From positions 74,837-138,836 of the forward strand of contig JACAXG010000032.1 in assembly GCA_018881555.1 (NCBI GenBank): a stretch of 64,000 nucleotides of DNA, written 5' to 3'. Below are positions 10,701 through 24,168 of the stretch, in pieces. Each line of letters opens with the position of its first letter. Position 1 is the stretch's first letter. This stretch comes from Amblyornis subalaris. Taxonomy: Eukaryota; Chordata; Aves; Passeriformes; Ptilonorhynchidae. The position numbers were made by a program, and so were the translations under genes. Below the pieces are notes generated by a model. The model did no database searches, was not told the DNA's origin, and was given only the letters and a program-made list of their open reading frames with translations.

Positions 10701-13700
10701 AAAAAATAAATCTTGCTCTTTTTTTTTGTNGTAGGGAGAGTTAGGGAAGCCTTTCATCCAGCCTGCGTGATTTAAAGGGAAATGTTTCCAAGAATGGAAT
10801 ATTTACTTAGTATTAANTGTAGTCTTTGCCAAGCATTGAAAAAGATAGGCTTAGCTGTAGTTCGNCTGTGAGAGTCTGCCTGACTACTTTTATGTTAGAA
10901 CTACTGCAGAAAACCTGAGAGTTTTGTACCAGGCTCAAAGTTTGCCAGGCAACTCCAGCCAGCCTTTGGCATCCTTTCTAATTGGGAGAACCAAGACATG
11001 GAGCACTAAATTACCAACAACATTTAAAGTCTTTGGGGGACACAGCTCTTCCAAATAGCACAATCATTGCTCGGTCCTTCCTGGACCCGATTCCCAATTT
11101 TAAGCTGAATTTTTAGCTGGCATAAGCCTCTCAGGACTGCTGGCATGCTCCAGGCAAGCTGCCCTAGCAGCTCACCCCTGCTGTACGTGAGCCCAGGTGC
11201 TCTTGCTCCCTGCATCCTCCCCTTTCTTGGCACCAGGAGGATGCCCTGTTGAAGCAGTGGATTCAGCCCATGGAGCTGGCAGGAAACCTCCTGGGTGTCT
11301 CCTGAGCTGTTTTGTAGCCAGTGTGGTGGGATGAAGCAAAGTGGCAGATGAAGGAACTGGCTGAGAGGCCACAGGTCAGGGGCAAGGAGGGGACATGGTT
11401 AAGAGCNTGAGATGATCAGCTCCATTCAAGCCCCCGTGTGTCACGTAGAAGGGAGGAAATAAAGTCAAGTGAGCTCACCCACATGAATTTTCCTGTTTGA
11501 GNGGTTTCAGCAGAAAATTTGTATCCTCCTCCCATTTAAATATTATATTTAGAGAGGAATTTTGCCCAGTTGTACCAAGAAGTCCTTGTTTTATTCGGAC
11601 AAGCAAGAGGTTTGCATAGACATTTCTCGTGGGACCTCAGGCATAGCTCCAATGATTTTCTTTAGATGTGAAGGACAAATCCTTTTAAATCAGTTCATTC
11701 CTGCCTTTGGGAGCTGTGCAATTCCATTTTGCTCCCTGAGCAAATGAGAAAGCTCTCCGTGCTGTCAACCCAGGGGACTGCTTTGTACTGCAAATGAGTT
11801 TTCCTTCAAGAGGGACCCTCTAACTCCCTGTGCACATGGGAAGTGTTGAGGGAATCACTGAACATCTTGCTCACACAAGTCTCTGAGCGATGCTCGCTCG
11901 CTGCTACCCAGGGCTCCTCCATGTGCCCTGTGCTTTCTGCAGCCACAAAGCTGCAGCTCTGGCTGCACCTCCAGGTCTTATCCTGCTCCTGGAAAGCTGC
12001 ATGCAGCTCTTCGGTTCCCAGTGTGAGCAGAAACTGGAGTTTTCCCGGTGCCGCAAATCCACGAGCANCTTCTGGCACAGAGGGACTCTGGGGACAGACA
12101 AGGTCCCCGTGGGAGTCGCGTGAGCTGATTTGTGTTTATGCAGCAGCACAGCTGTGCAGGGGCTCTGGTTTTCAGGGAGCAGAGTTCTCATTAGTTTTAT
12201 GAGCACAGCAGCTCTTGGCATGCAAGAGCTGAAATTCCCTGTGCACTCACAGGGAGGGTGAGTTCCCCAGGCTTGAGGGCAGCCAGTGATTAATAGGATT
12301 TAATAGGTACCCGCCAGAGGTGGGCTCAGATGGGATGGATCACTAGGAAACCACCCATCTTGAGTCGTCCCAGCCAGAAACCTGGGAGAAGGAAACCAAA
12401 CTAGGCACTGGTGCCCTGGCAAAGGATGAATCAGTTGATTTAACAAACAGTGGGTTTTCAACGGAAGAGAAGGAAAATGTCAACAGGAAGATAATGAGTT
12501 ACACAGGATACCTAATCACTTCTGCAAAGCTTGATCTTAACTGGTGACTGTCCTTATCTCAATGTCCCCAGGGAGGCAATTGCGAGATCAAAAGCTCTGG
12601 AAGTGAGAAGGTGGGTTTCTAGTGCGAGGAGCTGCGTGGGTCCCTGAGGACTCTCACCGTGTGCAGGGGCTGGAGGGCATGAGCTGCAGCGGGAGGAAGG
12701 ACAGCTCCAGCACAGCCAAAATCTGCAGAGCTTCCTCCCCCAGAAGGGTGTGTGGGGAAGGCAACTCCTGCGAGCAGTCACACATCAGATCTCCATCAGA
12801 GAGGGGCAATTCTGCCTCTGCTGCCCACCCTGACTCCCCAGCTGGAAGCCAGAGATGGGCTTGGTCCAGTGTGTTTGTTCCAGCCTGCTTAAAGCAATCC
12901 GTGGTATTTATGGCTGATGCAGAGCCAAAAATATGTCCAACACCCAGTCAGCTGGCTTTTCTCTGGGCTACGCAAATCAAATCAGTCCTTAATTGAATTC
13001 CCCTCTGTTGAGGTAAACTGGAGCTTGAGCACTGGGATTTCCTTAGATTGTTCCCTCCGGCGAAGCTTTCATCCAGTTTCACTCACGTGCCTGGCACTTC
13101 TTAACCACCTCACATAGAGCTGTATGCAAATCGGCTTAATGACCTGGGGATGCTCTCAGCCGGCAGCAGGGAGGAGGAGCACCAAGCCATTAGTGCGGTG
13201 TGTTCGGGTGCCAGCACCGCTGTGGAAGGCAGCACGCCGGTCTCCTGTGCCAGCAGCTACTGTGCATGTGAGACTTGGTGGATTAGACTGCTCTTTCCAC
13301 AGTCCCCCCGTGCGTGCACTCCTCGCAACACAATCTCAATTCCCCGTGAATCAACTTCAGGGCAAGGAGCCCCGTGAGTCGCGGGAAGCTCCTGCTCTGC
13401 TGGGAGCTCTGTGTTCCGTGTGGATGCTGCACTCCTGCACCAGGGGCTGGCGGGGAGCACCCTGGCTCTCATTTCTCCCCCGCCAAAANGACTGCTGCAG
13501 GTTTGTTGCAGGCTGGAAGGTAGTGGCCAAGCTCAGTTAAGAGTCCAAGTGATGAGTCAGGTCCGAGGTCAAGCTGCAAAGTCAGCCTGCAGGCCAGGGC
13601 CAGGGGCAGACCTCGAGTGTGACCATCTCTGGCCGTTTCATNTGCCTCGCCTGCTCCCCATCTCGAGGCCAGTCTGCCACCTCGTGTCCAAAGCTGGGGA

Positions 13701-14831
13701 CTTGCGGCGTGGTTTTGCTCAGGGCGTTGAAAATGCCCCAGGCATTACTTAATTGGTTTCTATTGAAAACTCCTAAAGCCCAGAAGAAATGAAGAAAACC
13801 CTGAGGAGCTTGGCTCTGGGGGGGAGTCAGGGGGCAACAGAAATGTCCCTGGTGTCCCCAGTCCTGGCTGTGGTGGCACAGCTGATTCCAGGTGCTTTCT
13901 TGCCTGGTGTTTCACTACTTGAGGAAGGGCGAGCACCTCCTGGATCCCCAGCAGCTGTTTTAGACTGTCCCTGCTACAGTGCAGGATTTGGGTCCATTCT
14001 TGTTGTGGCATTCCCTGCAACTGGATGTGACCTTTCTTTCCCTTGTGCCTGGCCTATGATTTGCAGTACCCATACCAAAAAGCCACGGAAGCTCCATTGC
14101 TTCACTTCACTGAAGCTCTCAAGCATCTCATGGGCATCAGAGACAGAGATAAGAGCTCCAGGTTCCACTTNTGGGGCATCAGTAGCGACTGAGTGGTGGC
14201 TGGGGCCAGGACAGATGCTCAGGGTACCTCACCCAGCCTTAAATACCTGTGTGAGCCAAGGACTCCAGGCCCTTACACACCTCAGGGGCTTCATCTCAAA
14301 CTGGAGCCTGCTCACCCCCCCCCTTTGTTCTTTTTACTTCTATCACTCTTAAAAAGCACTAATTGTTCATTAGAAAGGATAGATGTTTATAGGGTGCAAG
14401 ATTTTTTTCCAGATTATTTTTTCATTTTCCTAAATACTCCTGACAGTGTGATAAATTATTCTCATAAATCCTATTAGTGGTTAAAGAACCCAGAGGGACA
14501 TGTGCCATCATCTTGCTGAGTTCTGCTGTAGCTTTCTACAGAGATTCTCTTTTATTGCTCCTGTCTTTCATAGTTTCTTTCGTATTTCTCTTTTCTTCAC
14601 CATCATCATTTCTACCCTTTGTACGCCATTTTTCTCCTGCTCCTGCTCTTTCTGCCAACAGTGGGATGTGCCACATCTGCCCCACTCATGGGACAGGCAA
14701 ACTGCACGTGTGTGATGCACAGAGGCTCTGTGGGACGGCAGGTACAGGTCAAATATTCACCCAAAAAATCTCATTTTCCCATCTGTATTGGCTTTTGCTG
14801 CTCACAGACAAGGGGTGATGGCAGCTGGGGT
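4790..14831. other. Intergenic sequence without recognised gene
   Basis: About 10 kb. The part up to about 5.6 kb may be further ERV-derived sequence continuing from the LTR-like fragment. The remaining open frames (for example 5643-6248 minus, 13789-14352 plus) are low-complexity or compositionally unlike protein, with no recognisable domain. Confidence 0.6.
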
Positions 14832-14917
14832 AGCTGTTCCCTGCCCATGGCACAGGAGTTGGAACTAGATGATCTTTAAGGTTCTTTCCAACCCAAACCA
14901 TTCTATAATTCCATAAT
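14832..14917 (+). mobile_element. CR1 LINE 3'-end fragment
   Basis: A short plus-oriented CR1 tail: 'GGAACTAGATGATCTTTAAG', then TTCCAACCCAAACCATTC and a decayed terminal octamer repeat (TATAATTCCATAAT). It is truncated at the 5' side, as is usual for CR1. Confidence 0.85.
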
Positions 14918-17900
14918 GCCAGGAAGGCAGCCATCTTAGCTCAGCTGTCACAGTGGACGCATATGAACAGCTGTAAAATGGTGATAGGTCAGAGACAGAT
15001 TAGAAATGGGGGAAAATATCATTTTGTCCTCCTGGTTTTGGATTTAATTTCTTACACAGACCTGATTCCTCTTTTCCTTGCACAGGCAGAGAACTTTCCA
15101 GCTGAGAACTTTCTACCTGTGTGATTACAGGTATCATTCACAGATACACGTGTGGCTACCCAGTGGGCAATGACTCGACCAGGCACTACACAGTGCTCAG
15201 TGTGACCGTGCCAAAACTCAGTTTCTGGGACTAAGTGGAGGCACCAGCTGCTTCCTGAAATGTGCTGGACATCACGTGGTGTGTCTGTGTCTGGTGCAGC
15301 CCACAGATGTCCCTCTGAGATGGTGCAACTCTGCCTCGTGAGTCACCGCAGCCTGAGCAAGGCAGAGTCGTGCTGCTGTGTCTGAAGTGACCTTCCCTTT
15401 CCTTCTCCTGCGGCTGGGCCAGCTGGGAATGCGCCTGCAGGATCAGCTGTCTGTGTACACTGAGAGGAACCAAAGGAGAGCTCGATGGTGATATTTTCCC
15501 CCATTAACGGCAGGCTGTGGGCACAGTCTGGCAGAGTGGCACCCACTGAATTCTGCCTGGGGATTGAAGAGCCCCTTGGCAGCTCGGCTGGAGGATGACT
15601 TATGGGTTTGTTTACTTGCTAGGCCTCCAACTCATGTTCAGCAGAGGCCAGGCTGAGTCAAATTTTCACATTTTGCTAATATGGCATGTGCANATCAGGC
15701 ATGAGGAAACATGCTGGAGCTGCAGAGATCCAGCCATGTGTGTGCACTCCTTGGTTTCCTTGTTCCTGCATACCAGTGCTGCTCGAGGCAGGAGGTAAGG
15801 CCACGGCAGACCCTATTGTTGGCTTGAGCCTTGTGTGCTGACCTGCTTATCCGAGTGCAAAATGGTATGTAAGATGATTAAATCATCTTCCAAAAGAAGG
15901 TCTGAAATCCTGGCTTTTCCGGTAAACAACCAGGTAACTGTTTACTGGAACAATGTGAACCCCAGCCAAGAAATCGTGCAGAGTGCTAGAAACACTGAAA
16001 ATGACCCCATGTGTCCTCATAGCAGCAAGCCCTTTAATAAGATGAAGAACAAGCAAAAGGCAAATTTCCAATTACTTCAACACGCATAAAAAATCAGGTT
16101 GTGCCTGGTCATGGCTGTGTGAGCTCACAGCAGAGCTGCCATTTGGTACCGACTTGCTCTTGCATCTTTATTGCTTATTTAAAATGTGCCGCTGCTTGGA
16201 CTGGGGTTGTGTAATAGTGGCGCTTTAGGCTTCCACGTCTCTTGCCTCGGAAAACATCACATTAAAACTTGCTCAGCTGTACAAATCCCAGCCCCGCAGA
16301 CAGAATACAAAACATCGCTGGCGCCTTCCTGGGCTCGCTGCAAAGCACTGGCAAAGCCGACCCCAAATCCCAAATCTGCAGCAGTGATCACGCCCCTGTG
16401 GCTGTCCCCTCTCGCCACATGCTGTGACAGTGCCCTCCCGGCTTCTGCTTCCGTGTGACAACCTCAGCATGCACCAGATGTACTCCAGCACTGAGGTGCA
16501 GCTGCCTCCACTCCCCCACCTAAGTGTATTTACCTCTGTTCTAGAGCATGGTGTTAAATTATTAAGTAATTTCCTGCCTCTGGGANCTGGGAATGGTGTT
16601 GCTGGCATGAGGAGGTGCTGGGCTGCACAGCTCATGCAATAAACTGGTGTTGTCCTGCTTCTGATGCTGTCTGTGGTACCCAGAACTGCTGGGGGGTTGT
16701 GACCAATGTCTCCTGTCCCAGCTTTGTCCCACTGCTGCATGGTGACATGTTTCTCTCTTCTGCTCGAATCTAACCTAGCTCATGGGTGCTATAGAACAGC
16801 CTTGAAAATAGGGGGAAATCTCTTCTCTCAGCCCTCATCCACAACCAGTGCAGTGCCCAGGGAACCAACCTGCCAAAATTGCCCTCAAACCCCTAAGATG
16901 GGAATCAGGACAGAACAACCCCGATAATGCACAGTAGGATATGGTCTTGCTTTTTTATTGAGACAGAGGGGGCTGCAAGTGAATTTTTTTTCTTTTGGTT
17001 AGCCTTGTAGAATGCTTTTTCCCAAGTTTTGACCTATCCAAGCATGGGAAGAGTTTCTCTTGGAGGTAGAAGNACATCTCCTCAAGTCCTATATGAAGGA
17101 TTGCATGAAGACCCACTCATGGCTGTGGGTTCAGGTACTGAGAGACCAAGAAACATCNAAGCCTGTTGAGCCAAACACTGCACAGGCTTGTTGGTGTTGG
17201 CTCCAAAGGAGCCCTGGTGGCTGGCAGTGGCCTTGGACAGTGACGAGCTCTTGGATGACTGGGTGACCTGTGGACCTTGTACTGGCAGCAATGCAGAACC
17301 TCAACAAGCTCAGAAATGGGAAGTCAAATTAGTCCCATGGAGAAGTTAATTGCCAACCCAACCCTGGTCTGTAGGACTGGACAGTTGGNGCTGGATAAAC
17401 CCTTGTGACTTCTCCGGATCAAGTACCAAGAATGTGAACAATCCCATCTANGTTTTCCTTATGATCCCTCTCCTGTCTGGACTTTGTTTTCCCACAATCT
17501 TTGGTTTTCCCCTTGGAAAAGGCGTGTGCCTTTCCCTTCAGCAGCCCTGTGGGATGGAGCTGACCCCATGCAGAAGAGTTCAGCGTTGCTGAGGTGGAGG
17601 TGGGCACCTCATTGAGATTGGAAATTAAGCTGGGCAGGGTAAGAGGGTGCTGTTTCATGGATTTGCACACCTTCACTCCCAGCCAGGGATGGTGATGTAG
17701 AACTGTGACATATTGGTNGAATATGGGAACTTTCTGAGCTCTTGAGGTGCACAGATCACAGGCGGACAACTCCTTCTTACAGGTGAATNGACAGTAGGTG
17801 TAAGGAGCAAAGGNCAAAGCCTTCTGAGGCTGTGGAAATCTGATAATCCTTGGTGCCCCTCACATCTGTGATGTGCTTTCTGTTACAGAATTATAGAATG

Positions 17901-19133
17901 GTTTAGGTTGGAAGCTTGGAACGGACCTTTAAAGGTAATTTTGTCCAAGGCACCTGCAATAAGCNGGGACATCTTCAACTACATCAGTTTGCTCAGAGCC
18001 CCNTCCAACCTGTTCTTGAACACCTCCAGGGATGAGGCATCCACAACTCCTCGGAGCCATCTGTGCCAGTGTCTCACCACCCTCGCTGGAAAACATTTCT
18101 TATATCTAACCTAAATCAATCGTCCTTCAGCTTAAAACCATCACCCTGTGTCCTATTGCAACACGCCCAGATAAAAAGTTCGTTATCCAATTGTGTTCTA
18201 GAAAAAAGATCCAGGTCCAAAAATATGTTTAGGATCATCATTCCTATACAGGCTCCTAACATGTGCCAGCACNCATGGGTGTTCCTGCCTCTGGTAGGAG
18301 CTAGGTGCTAGCTATCATTCACACATCTGGCTTCCGGCTGTTGTTTTGGCAGATGTGCAGGGACCTGGGCTGGCTGGAAGAGAGCAAACACAAAATACAG
18401 GGAGTCCTGTGTGGGAACACAGTTGGGAGGGGATGTTCTGAGTCTGCCTCCAGCTCACTGAATCACATCACCCGTGCCTGGACAGCAGCCTCCGCTGGGC
18501 ATGTTCCTGGCATTGTGCCTCCATGCACAGCCCTCTCTGTGTTCTCCTGGGACTCATGAGGCTGAGCTGTGAGTAGATTGACAGGGGATATAAAGAGGCT
18601 GACAAGAAAAATCCATAGGAACAGGAGGAACTCACAGGCTATCACGGTCTTCAGGGAACTGGGATGAAGGCATGGCAGAAAGACACAGGGAAACAAAGTC
18701 AGGCAGATATGTAGATGCTGCTAAACCAAGCCCAGTGCAAAACAAGCCTGAGCTCATGTTTTCAGTTTTACCCTTTTCTCCCCATTATTCTGCATCAAAG
18801 AAATAAAACTAGTATTTTTCTCCCCTGGTCCTAATTGCAGGCAAACAAACGGAGCTGTGTTCAGTAGGGACAAACTACAGGGATTTCAAAAGATGTCAAA
18901 ACATTTAACTTTGAAAATTTAGAAATGCCATGTTCTTTTTATCTTCCATGTAGTCCTTTATAATGCACAGCCTATGGCAAAGATGGGGGAAGAAAAAAGG
19001 GGGATAAAATCATTGCAAAGTGAACCAGGTCAGCAAGTCTTATCTGAAATTACCAAATCCAAGGCTGAGTGCAGTGCCTCTGGGTCACAGAGAGGCTTTC
19101 AAAGCCATGTCAAAATTGCCCTTGCCCATGTCG
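14918..19133. other. Intergenic sequence with one CR1 fragment
   Basis: Apart from the CR1 copy at 17886-18180, no repeat family or gene is recognised. The frame at 16273-16740 on the minus strand shows no protein-like features. Confidence 0.6.
17886..18180 (-). mobile_element. CR1 LINE fragment, minus orientation
   Basis: It starts with the reverse complement of the CR1 tail (AGAATTATAGAATGGTTTAG) and continues through the usual CCTCCAGGGATGAGG and CTTAAAACCATCACCCTGTG segments. It is diverged, with two ambiguous bases, and no reverse transcriptase frame survives. Confidence 0.88.
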
Positions 19134-19639
19134 AGAACTGGGGTCCTCAGCACAAGAAAGACATGGACCAGTTGGATCAGGTCCAGAGGAGGACCACAGA
19201 GATGATTTGAGGGCTGGAGCACCTCGGCTATGCAGACAGGCTGTGAGAGCAGGGGGAATTTAGCCTGGGGAAGAGNAGGCTCCAGGGAGACCTTAGAATC
19301 CCTTCCAGTACCTAAAGTGGGTTGATAAAAAAGAGGGAGAGTGACTTTTTACACAGAGAGATAGTGATAGGACAAGTAGGGATGATTTTAAACTAAAAGA
19401 GGAGAAATTTAGATTAATTATTGGGAAGAAATTCTTCCCTGTGAGGCTGGTGAGGCCCTGGCACAGGTTGCCCAGAGAAGCTGTGGATGCCCCATCCCTG
19501 GAANTGTTCAAGGCCAGGTTGGATGGGGCTCTGAGCAACCCGGTCTAGTGGAAGGTGTCCCTGCCCACGGACCCTGTGGTTGGAACGAGATGAGCTTTAA
19601 GGTCCCTTCCAACCCAAACCATTCTGTGATTCTGTGATT
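19134..19639 (+). mobile_element. CR1 LINE 3' fragment, about 0.5 kb
   Basis: Plus-oriented CR1 begins near GAACTGGGGTCCTCAGCACA and runs through AAGAAATTCTTCCCTGTGAG, GCCCTGGCACAGGTTGCCCA and a tail ending in ATTCTGTGATTCTGTGATTG. It resembles the copy at 26627-27006 closely, so they are probably the same subfamily. Confidence 0.92.
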
Positions 19640-22600
19640 GCCACGAGTCTGTGCCCAGCTTTTCAGTACAAGCACTTTGAGCGCCCCAGCTCTTTGCAGA
19701 TTTATTCTCATGGGGACTGCATTTCTGCAAATGTAAGGTTTGAGCCGTTTGGGTTTTTTTTTTTAATTTTTCATTTGCTTCCCCAATTTCAGCCTCCAGA
19801 GGGCGAAAACCCTTCGGAAAGANGCTGGGAATCGCTCTAGCCAAGCTGGAGGTGATCTTGCAAAACCGCAGCAGGAAGACCCGTCATAAGGAATTCCCCC
19901 GAAAATCGCGCATTTTCCGACTCATCTCTGTGATGACGTCTCTGGCTCCCAAGCCTGACCGCTGCTGGGAAGGCCAGGGCGATGGACCGGGTGAAGAGAG
20001 GGGAACATGATTTCCCGAGTCGGGGCTTCCTGGAAAGCTTTTGGGCTGATGAAGCAGCTGGTGCCTTATGTCAGGCGGGAAGTTTCTTGGTGGCTTGTCC
20101 CGGGAGCTGCTTTGCAAGCCAGAAATCCCGGGCGATGCAGGAAAGTCCTAATTCTGGTGATGCAGGAGTTATTTACAATATCCTTGCAAAGTGTTGTAGG
20201 AAAAAAAGGGGATCTGCCACTTGCAGGCTTCAGAAGTGGAACAAAATCCTGTCAGATCAGCGCATCCTGGTGCTCTAGCCCTAACCCAGAGCCCGAAGTC
20301 AGGGAGAAATATGTCCCAGGGTAGCCACTGTTAAAGCAAGGGCTGAATGCTTTCAAAACAACACACACACATTGCTGCTTGCTGAAGACACCCNATTCCT
20401 GGGAAGTGCTGAGTGCCTGCTCTGAAAAAAAACCCCAGGTCTTATGAGTATGTCTCCAGAGAAACTGGAAAAGTAAGAACTGGTGGGAATATCATAGTCT
20501 TGGACAGTGATGTTGAAAAAAAGGTTTTAAGAGGGTATGGAGATATGATGGAATGAGACAGGAGCAGTTTTGGAGTGAAGGAAAATGGTGCTGAGGAAGG
20601 AGACCGAACAAAAAGGATTGCTGGGGGCCTCAGTGTGTGGACTAATTCAGTGTGTGAATACATACACACCAACTATACCACTAATAAACCCACTCTTAAT
20701 AATATAATTCAATTCTGGATTATATTTATGGTGAGATGGGAGGTCACAAGCTCGAGGCTTGCCCNAGGCATGCTGCTGGGCTATGGGAGGATGCTGTCAG
20801 CAGCACCAGGGACCTAGCACCTCTGCATCCATCCTGGCACCATCCCTGAAGCAGGCTGAGTAATTAAATCATTTACTGCTACATTTCTGTCAGATCTCAT
20901 TACACAGCACCTGAATTATTTTTCCAGTTGAGTGATTGCCTGGATCCTACATGGTGATGCTAAATATCCCATCTCTGATGAAAATCCTAGCAATAGCCTC
21001 AGAGGGGATACTTGGTCAGGGCTGGCATTTTCTTCTGCAGCAATAATGCTGCCAGCATATGATCCTGATGTGGACATGGCCCTGCCTCATCTGTAATCAC
21101 AGCTCACCATGGGCAGAAGGGGAGAAGTTCAAAGAAGGGATGCAGGGAAGATCAAACATGAGTAGGTCAGGGCTCCTTGTCCTTCAAAAGGGGTGGCTGG
21201 AAACATGGTGAGGATTATGGAAGTGGGAGAGGACAGGCTGTTCAGTGCGTCAGCCAANGACAAATAAAATTATAAATAAATAAATAGCCAGATAAGGGCA
21301 TAAGCTGAGGTTGCCGGGCTCAAAACAGACAAATCAGCCAGTGTTTGGTAGAGGGTCTGGCACAGAAGCTTTGGGTAGCAAAGGTTTGTCCTGCTTTCTC
21401 CAGAGGACCCTGGGTGGTCACAGGAGAGAAACCCATTGAGGGTCACCCAGCACTCAGAGAGCCCAGGGGCTGCAGGCTCTCCCTGAGCCACAAACCATCT
21501 CAGACAGGAGGGTTTGCACGGAAAATGGCCTCACCTGTTATTATGCCTCTCCCAGAAATCTGCTTCTGGTGCCAGGAACAGACCCATGGGGAACCATGGG
21601 ACATGGGGCAGCCTGGTACATCATCCCTGCTCTGTTCTTGTAACGCTTAGACTGCTGTAAAGCTACTGCAGCAGAGACAGCCCTGGCAGAGCCCTCACAG
21701 CTCACCTCAGCTGCTCTATTTCTCACCTTGCTTTGGGAGCACAGGTGTGGGGCTTGTGCCAGCACAGATGCTGTCCTTATGCTGGTGCATTTGGAGAAAC
21801 ACCTGGAAACAGATTCCCCATGTTCATCCATCTGCAATATGCCAAGCTAAAGGGTNTTGCCTGTGCCTCAGCTGTCCCTTGCATCCAACAAAACCTGAAT
21901 GGTTTTTTGTACAGTCCAGCATTAACAGCACAGATGGAGCAACTATACTGGAATATGCGTGGCTTTTAGTCAAAAGGAATAAATTATAATGGACACAGAG
22001 NCCATTTTCTATGGCTAGGACTGGCATAAATAACTCTTGCAAAAAAAAAGACCTCCTCTCCCCTTGTCCGCTTTCCCATCTGAAATAATCACCCTGGCCA
22101 AAAGCTTGTGAAGGTCTGGCCTGAGCTCACAACAGAGTTTTTTAAAAGCTCCATCTTTTGATTTTTAATTTGCATGTATCTGACACTGGAGGGGCTAAAC
22201 ACGAGCACAGCAAAGCTCTTGTGTTTTTTTCACTGCCACTTTTCAGAGCATTACTGTGTTTTGAAGTGGTTTGTACTGAAGAAAAGTGTCACATACAGGG
22301 CGCAGCAACAAGGCTGTTGTCAGTGCAAACCCACCTTCACAGCATTTCCCAAACATTTTTCCTATGTTCTGCATTTTGTGTCAATGTTCAACGTGCTCCT
22401 TTCACTTCCTTTTTCTTCTTTATTTTTTCTCAGAAAAAANCAAACCAGGCAAGGTTTGAAGGCAGAGAACATGCCGAGTGCTTCAGTGAGCTTTTTTAGC
22501 TTGTCAGNTCCTTCAAATGGAGCTGCTCAGTTTGACAGCCTGTGAACTCTCATTTCTTTAACCAAAGCCCTGAAAACATGATATTCTGCTTAAACTACCC

Positions 22601-23887
22601 TAACTCTTTAAACTGCTCTAACCCTTTATAGCTGTTTAAGCTGCTTAAGAGTCAGCTACGGTTCAGATCAATTCAGACGCTGAAGCGTGGCGGAGTAGCC
22701 GAATGCTATAAACTCTCCTGGCTTTGAAATGATCTCAAAATTGAAAATTGTTCAACTGGTAGTATTTAAATATTCATTGCTTTAAATCTAAGAAAATTTG
22801 CTTCTAAATAGGATTGAATTATGAGCCTCAAAGAGATTTGCAGCACAAAGCCCCATTTGCCAGGAGCCTGAGCAGCAGTTTTAAAGTTATTAACTCATGC
22901 AGTTAGGAAATTCCTCCCTAAGTGGCATCTTTAACAAATGCTTCACGAAATTGCCTTACACGATCGAAAAATACAGATGCAATTAATTCGCCTTGAGTTT
23001 TAAACCTCGCTGGCATCAACAAAATGAGCTGTATTTTATCTCCCTGGCTCCCAAGCTGAGTGCAAAACCTGGCAGTGACATAAAATCAGTACGGCTCGAT
23101 GGTTTTGTGCTCGTTTCCTCAGATTCATCAAACCAGTGGTGGTGGGGGNGTGCAACCGCACACGTGGACAGGCACAAACCCAAGCCTGTTACTGGAGTGA
23201 GATGGAGTGAGCCCAACCCCAGGCACGGGGCGAGTTGTTTTGAAGCTCCCAGCACCACAAGGGGCACCCTTTGCAACGGCAGCAGCCAGGGCAGCTGTGG
23301 GCATCGATAACCCCNAGCCCGTGCGCTGGTGCCGGTTTTTGGCCCTTTGTTGTGGGGTCAGGGGAGGTGACACCAGCCTGGGTGAGGAGCAGATGCCTCC
23401 ANGTACAGCAAGATGTGAAGTGTTTGTGGCCAAGTGTTTTTTTCCTGCTAAAAGAACAGGATGTGATTTTCCTGGCTGGACCAGGGCGAGACCTTGTNGA
23501 GTGACCTCTCCTGCCTCCGCCTGACTGCGGAAGCGAGTTAAATATCAAACTCTCCAGGAGAACCCATTAACCAGCTCCATTGCTGCCCAGAGCCACTGGG
23601 AAGCAGTGGACAAGGATATGGCAATGTGCTGGGCATTGAGCTCGTTTGAAATGCCCAGCAAAACCCCCTGGGGACCCAGGCCCCAAGCTGGAGGATGCTG
23701 GGGAGCCTGCTCACTGCAGGGATGGGGATGGATGTCCTCCAAACCACCACGTGTCCCACATGGGGCTTGGTGGGGCTCCCCCTGCACCATCACCCCAGCT
23801 GACAGCGGGTGCAGGTCCTTGGCATGGAACTTGAGCACCTACCTCCCACAAGGAGATCTGCAAGTCCCACTCAGCCCTTTTGGAGAT
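19640..23887. other. Intergenic sequence, two possibly regulatory patches
   Basis: No gene is recognised. A CpG-containing patch at about 19860-20120 holds a TGACGTC motif (19934-19940). A repeat-free AT-rich patch lies at about 22540-23060. Short A/T microsatellite runs lie at about 21264-21287. Confidence 0.5.
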
Positions 23888-24168
23888 CACAAAATCATAG
23901 AATGGTTTGGGTTGGAAGGGACCTTTAGAGGTCATCTAGTCCAACTCCCTGCCATGAGCAGGGACATCTTCAGCTAGACCATGTGGCTCAAAGCCCCACT
24001 CAACGTGGCCTTGACTGTTTTCCAGGGATGGGACATCCATCACCCCTCTGGGTAACCTGAGCCAGTGTTTAACCACCCTCATCATAAAAAGAGGGTGGTC
24101 TAAATCTACCCTCCTTTAGTTTAAAACCATCACTGCTTGTCCTATGACAACAGGACCTTCTAAAAATA
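23888..24168 (-). mobile_element. CR1 LINE fragment, minus orientation
   Basis: It starts AATCATAGAATGGTTTGGG, continues through GGAAGGGACCTTTAGAGGTC and CCAACTCCCTGCCATGAGCA, and ends in the TTAAAACCATCACTGCTTGT region. It is a 5'-truncated copy without coding capacity. Confidence 0.92.

Noticed and set aside
22685..22750. Stretch resembling a tRNA A box (GTGGCGGAGTAGCCGAATGC)
   Set aside because: No B box (GGTTCGA-type) and no acceptor stem pairing follow.
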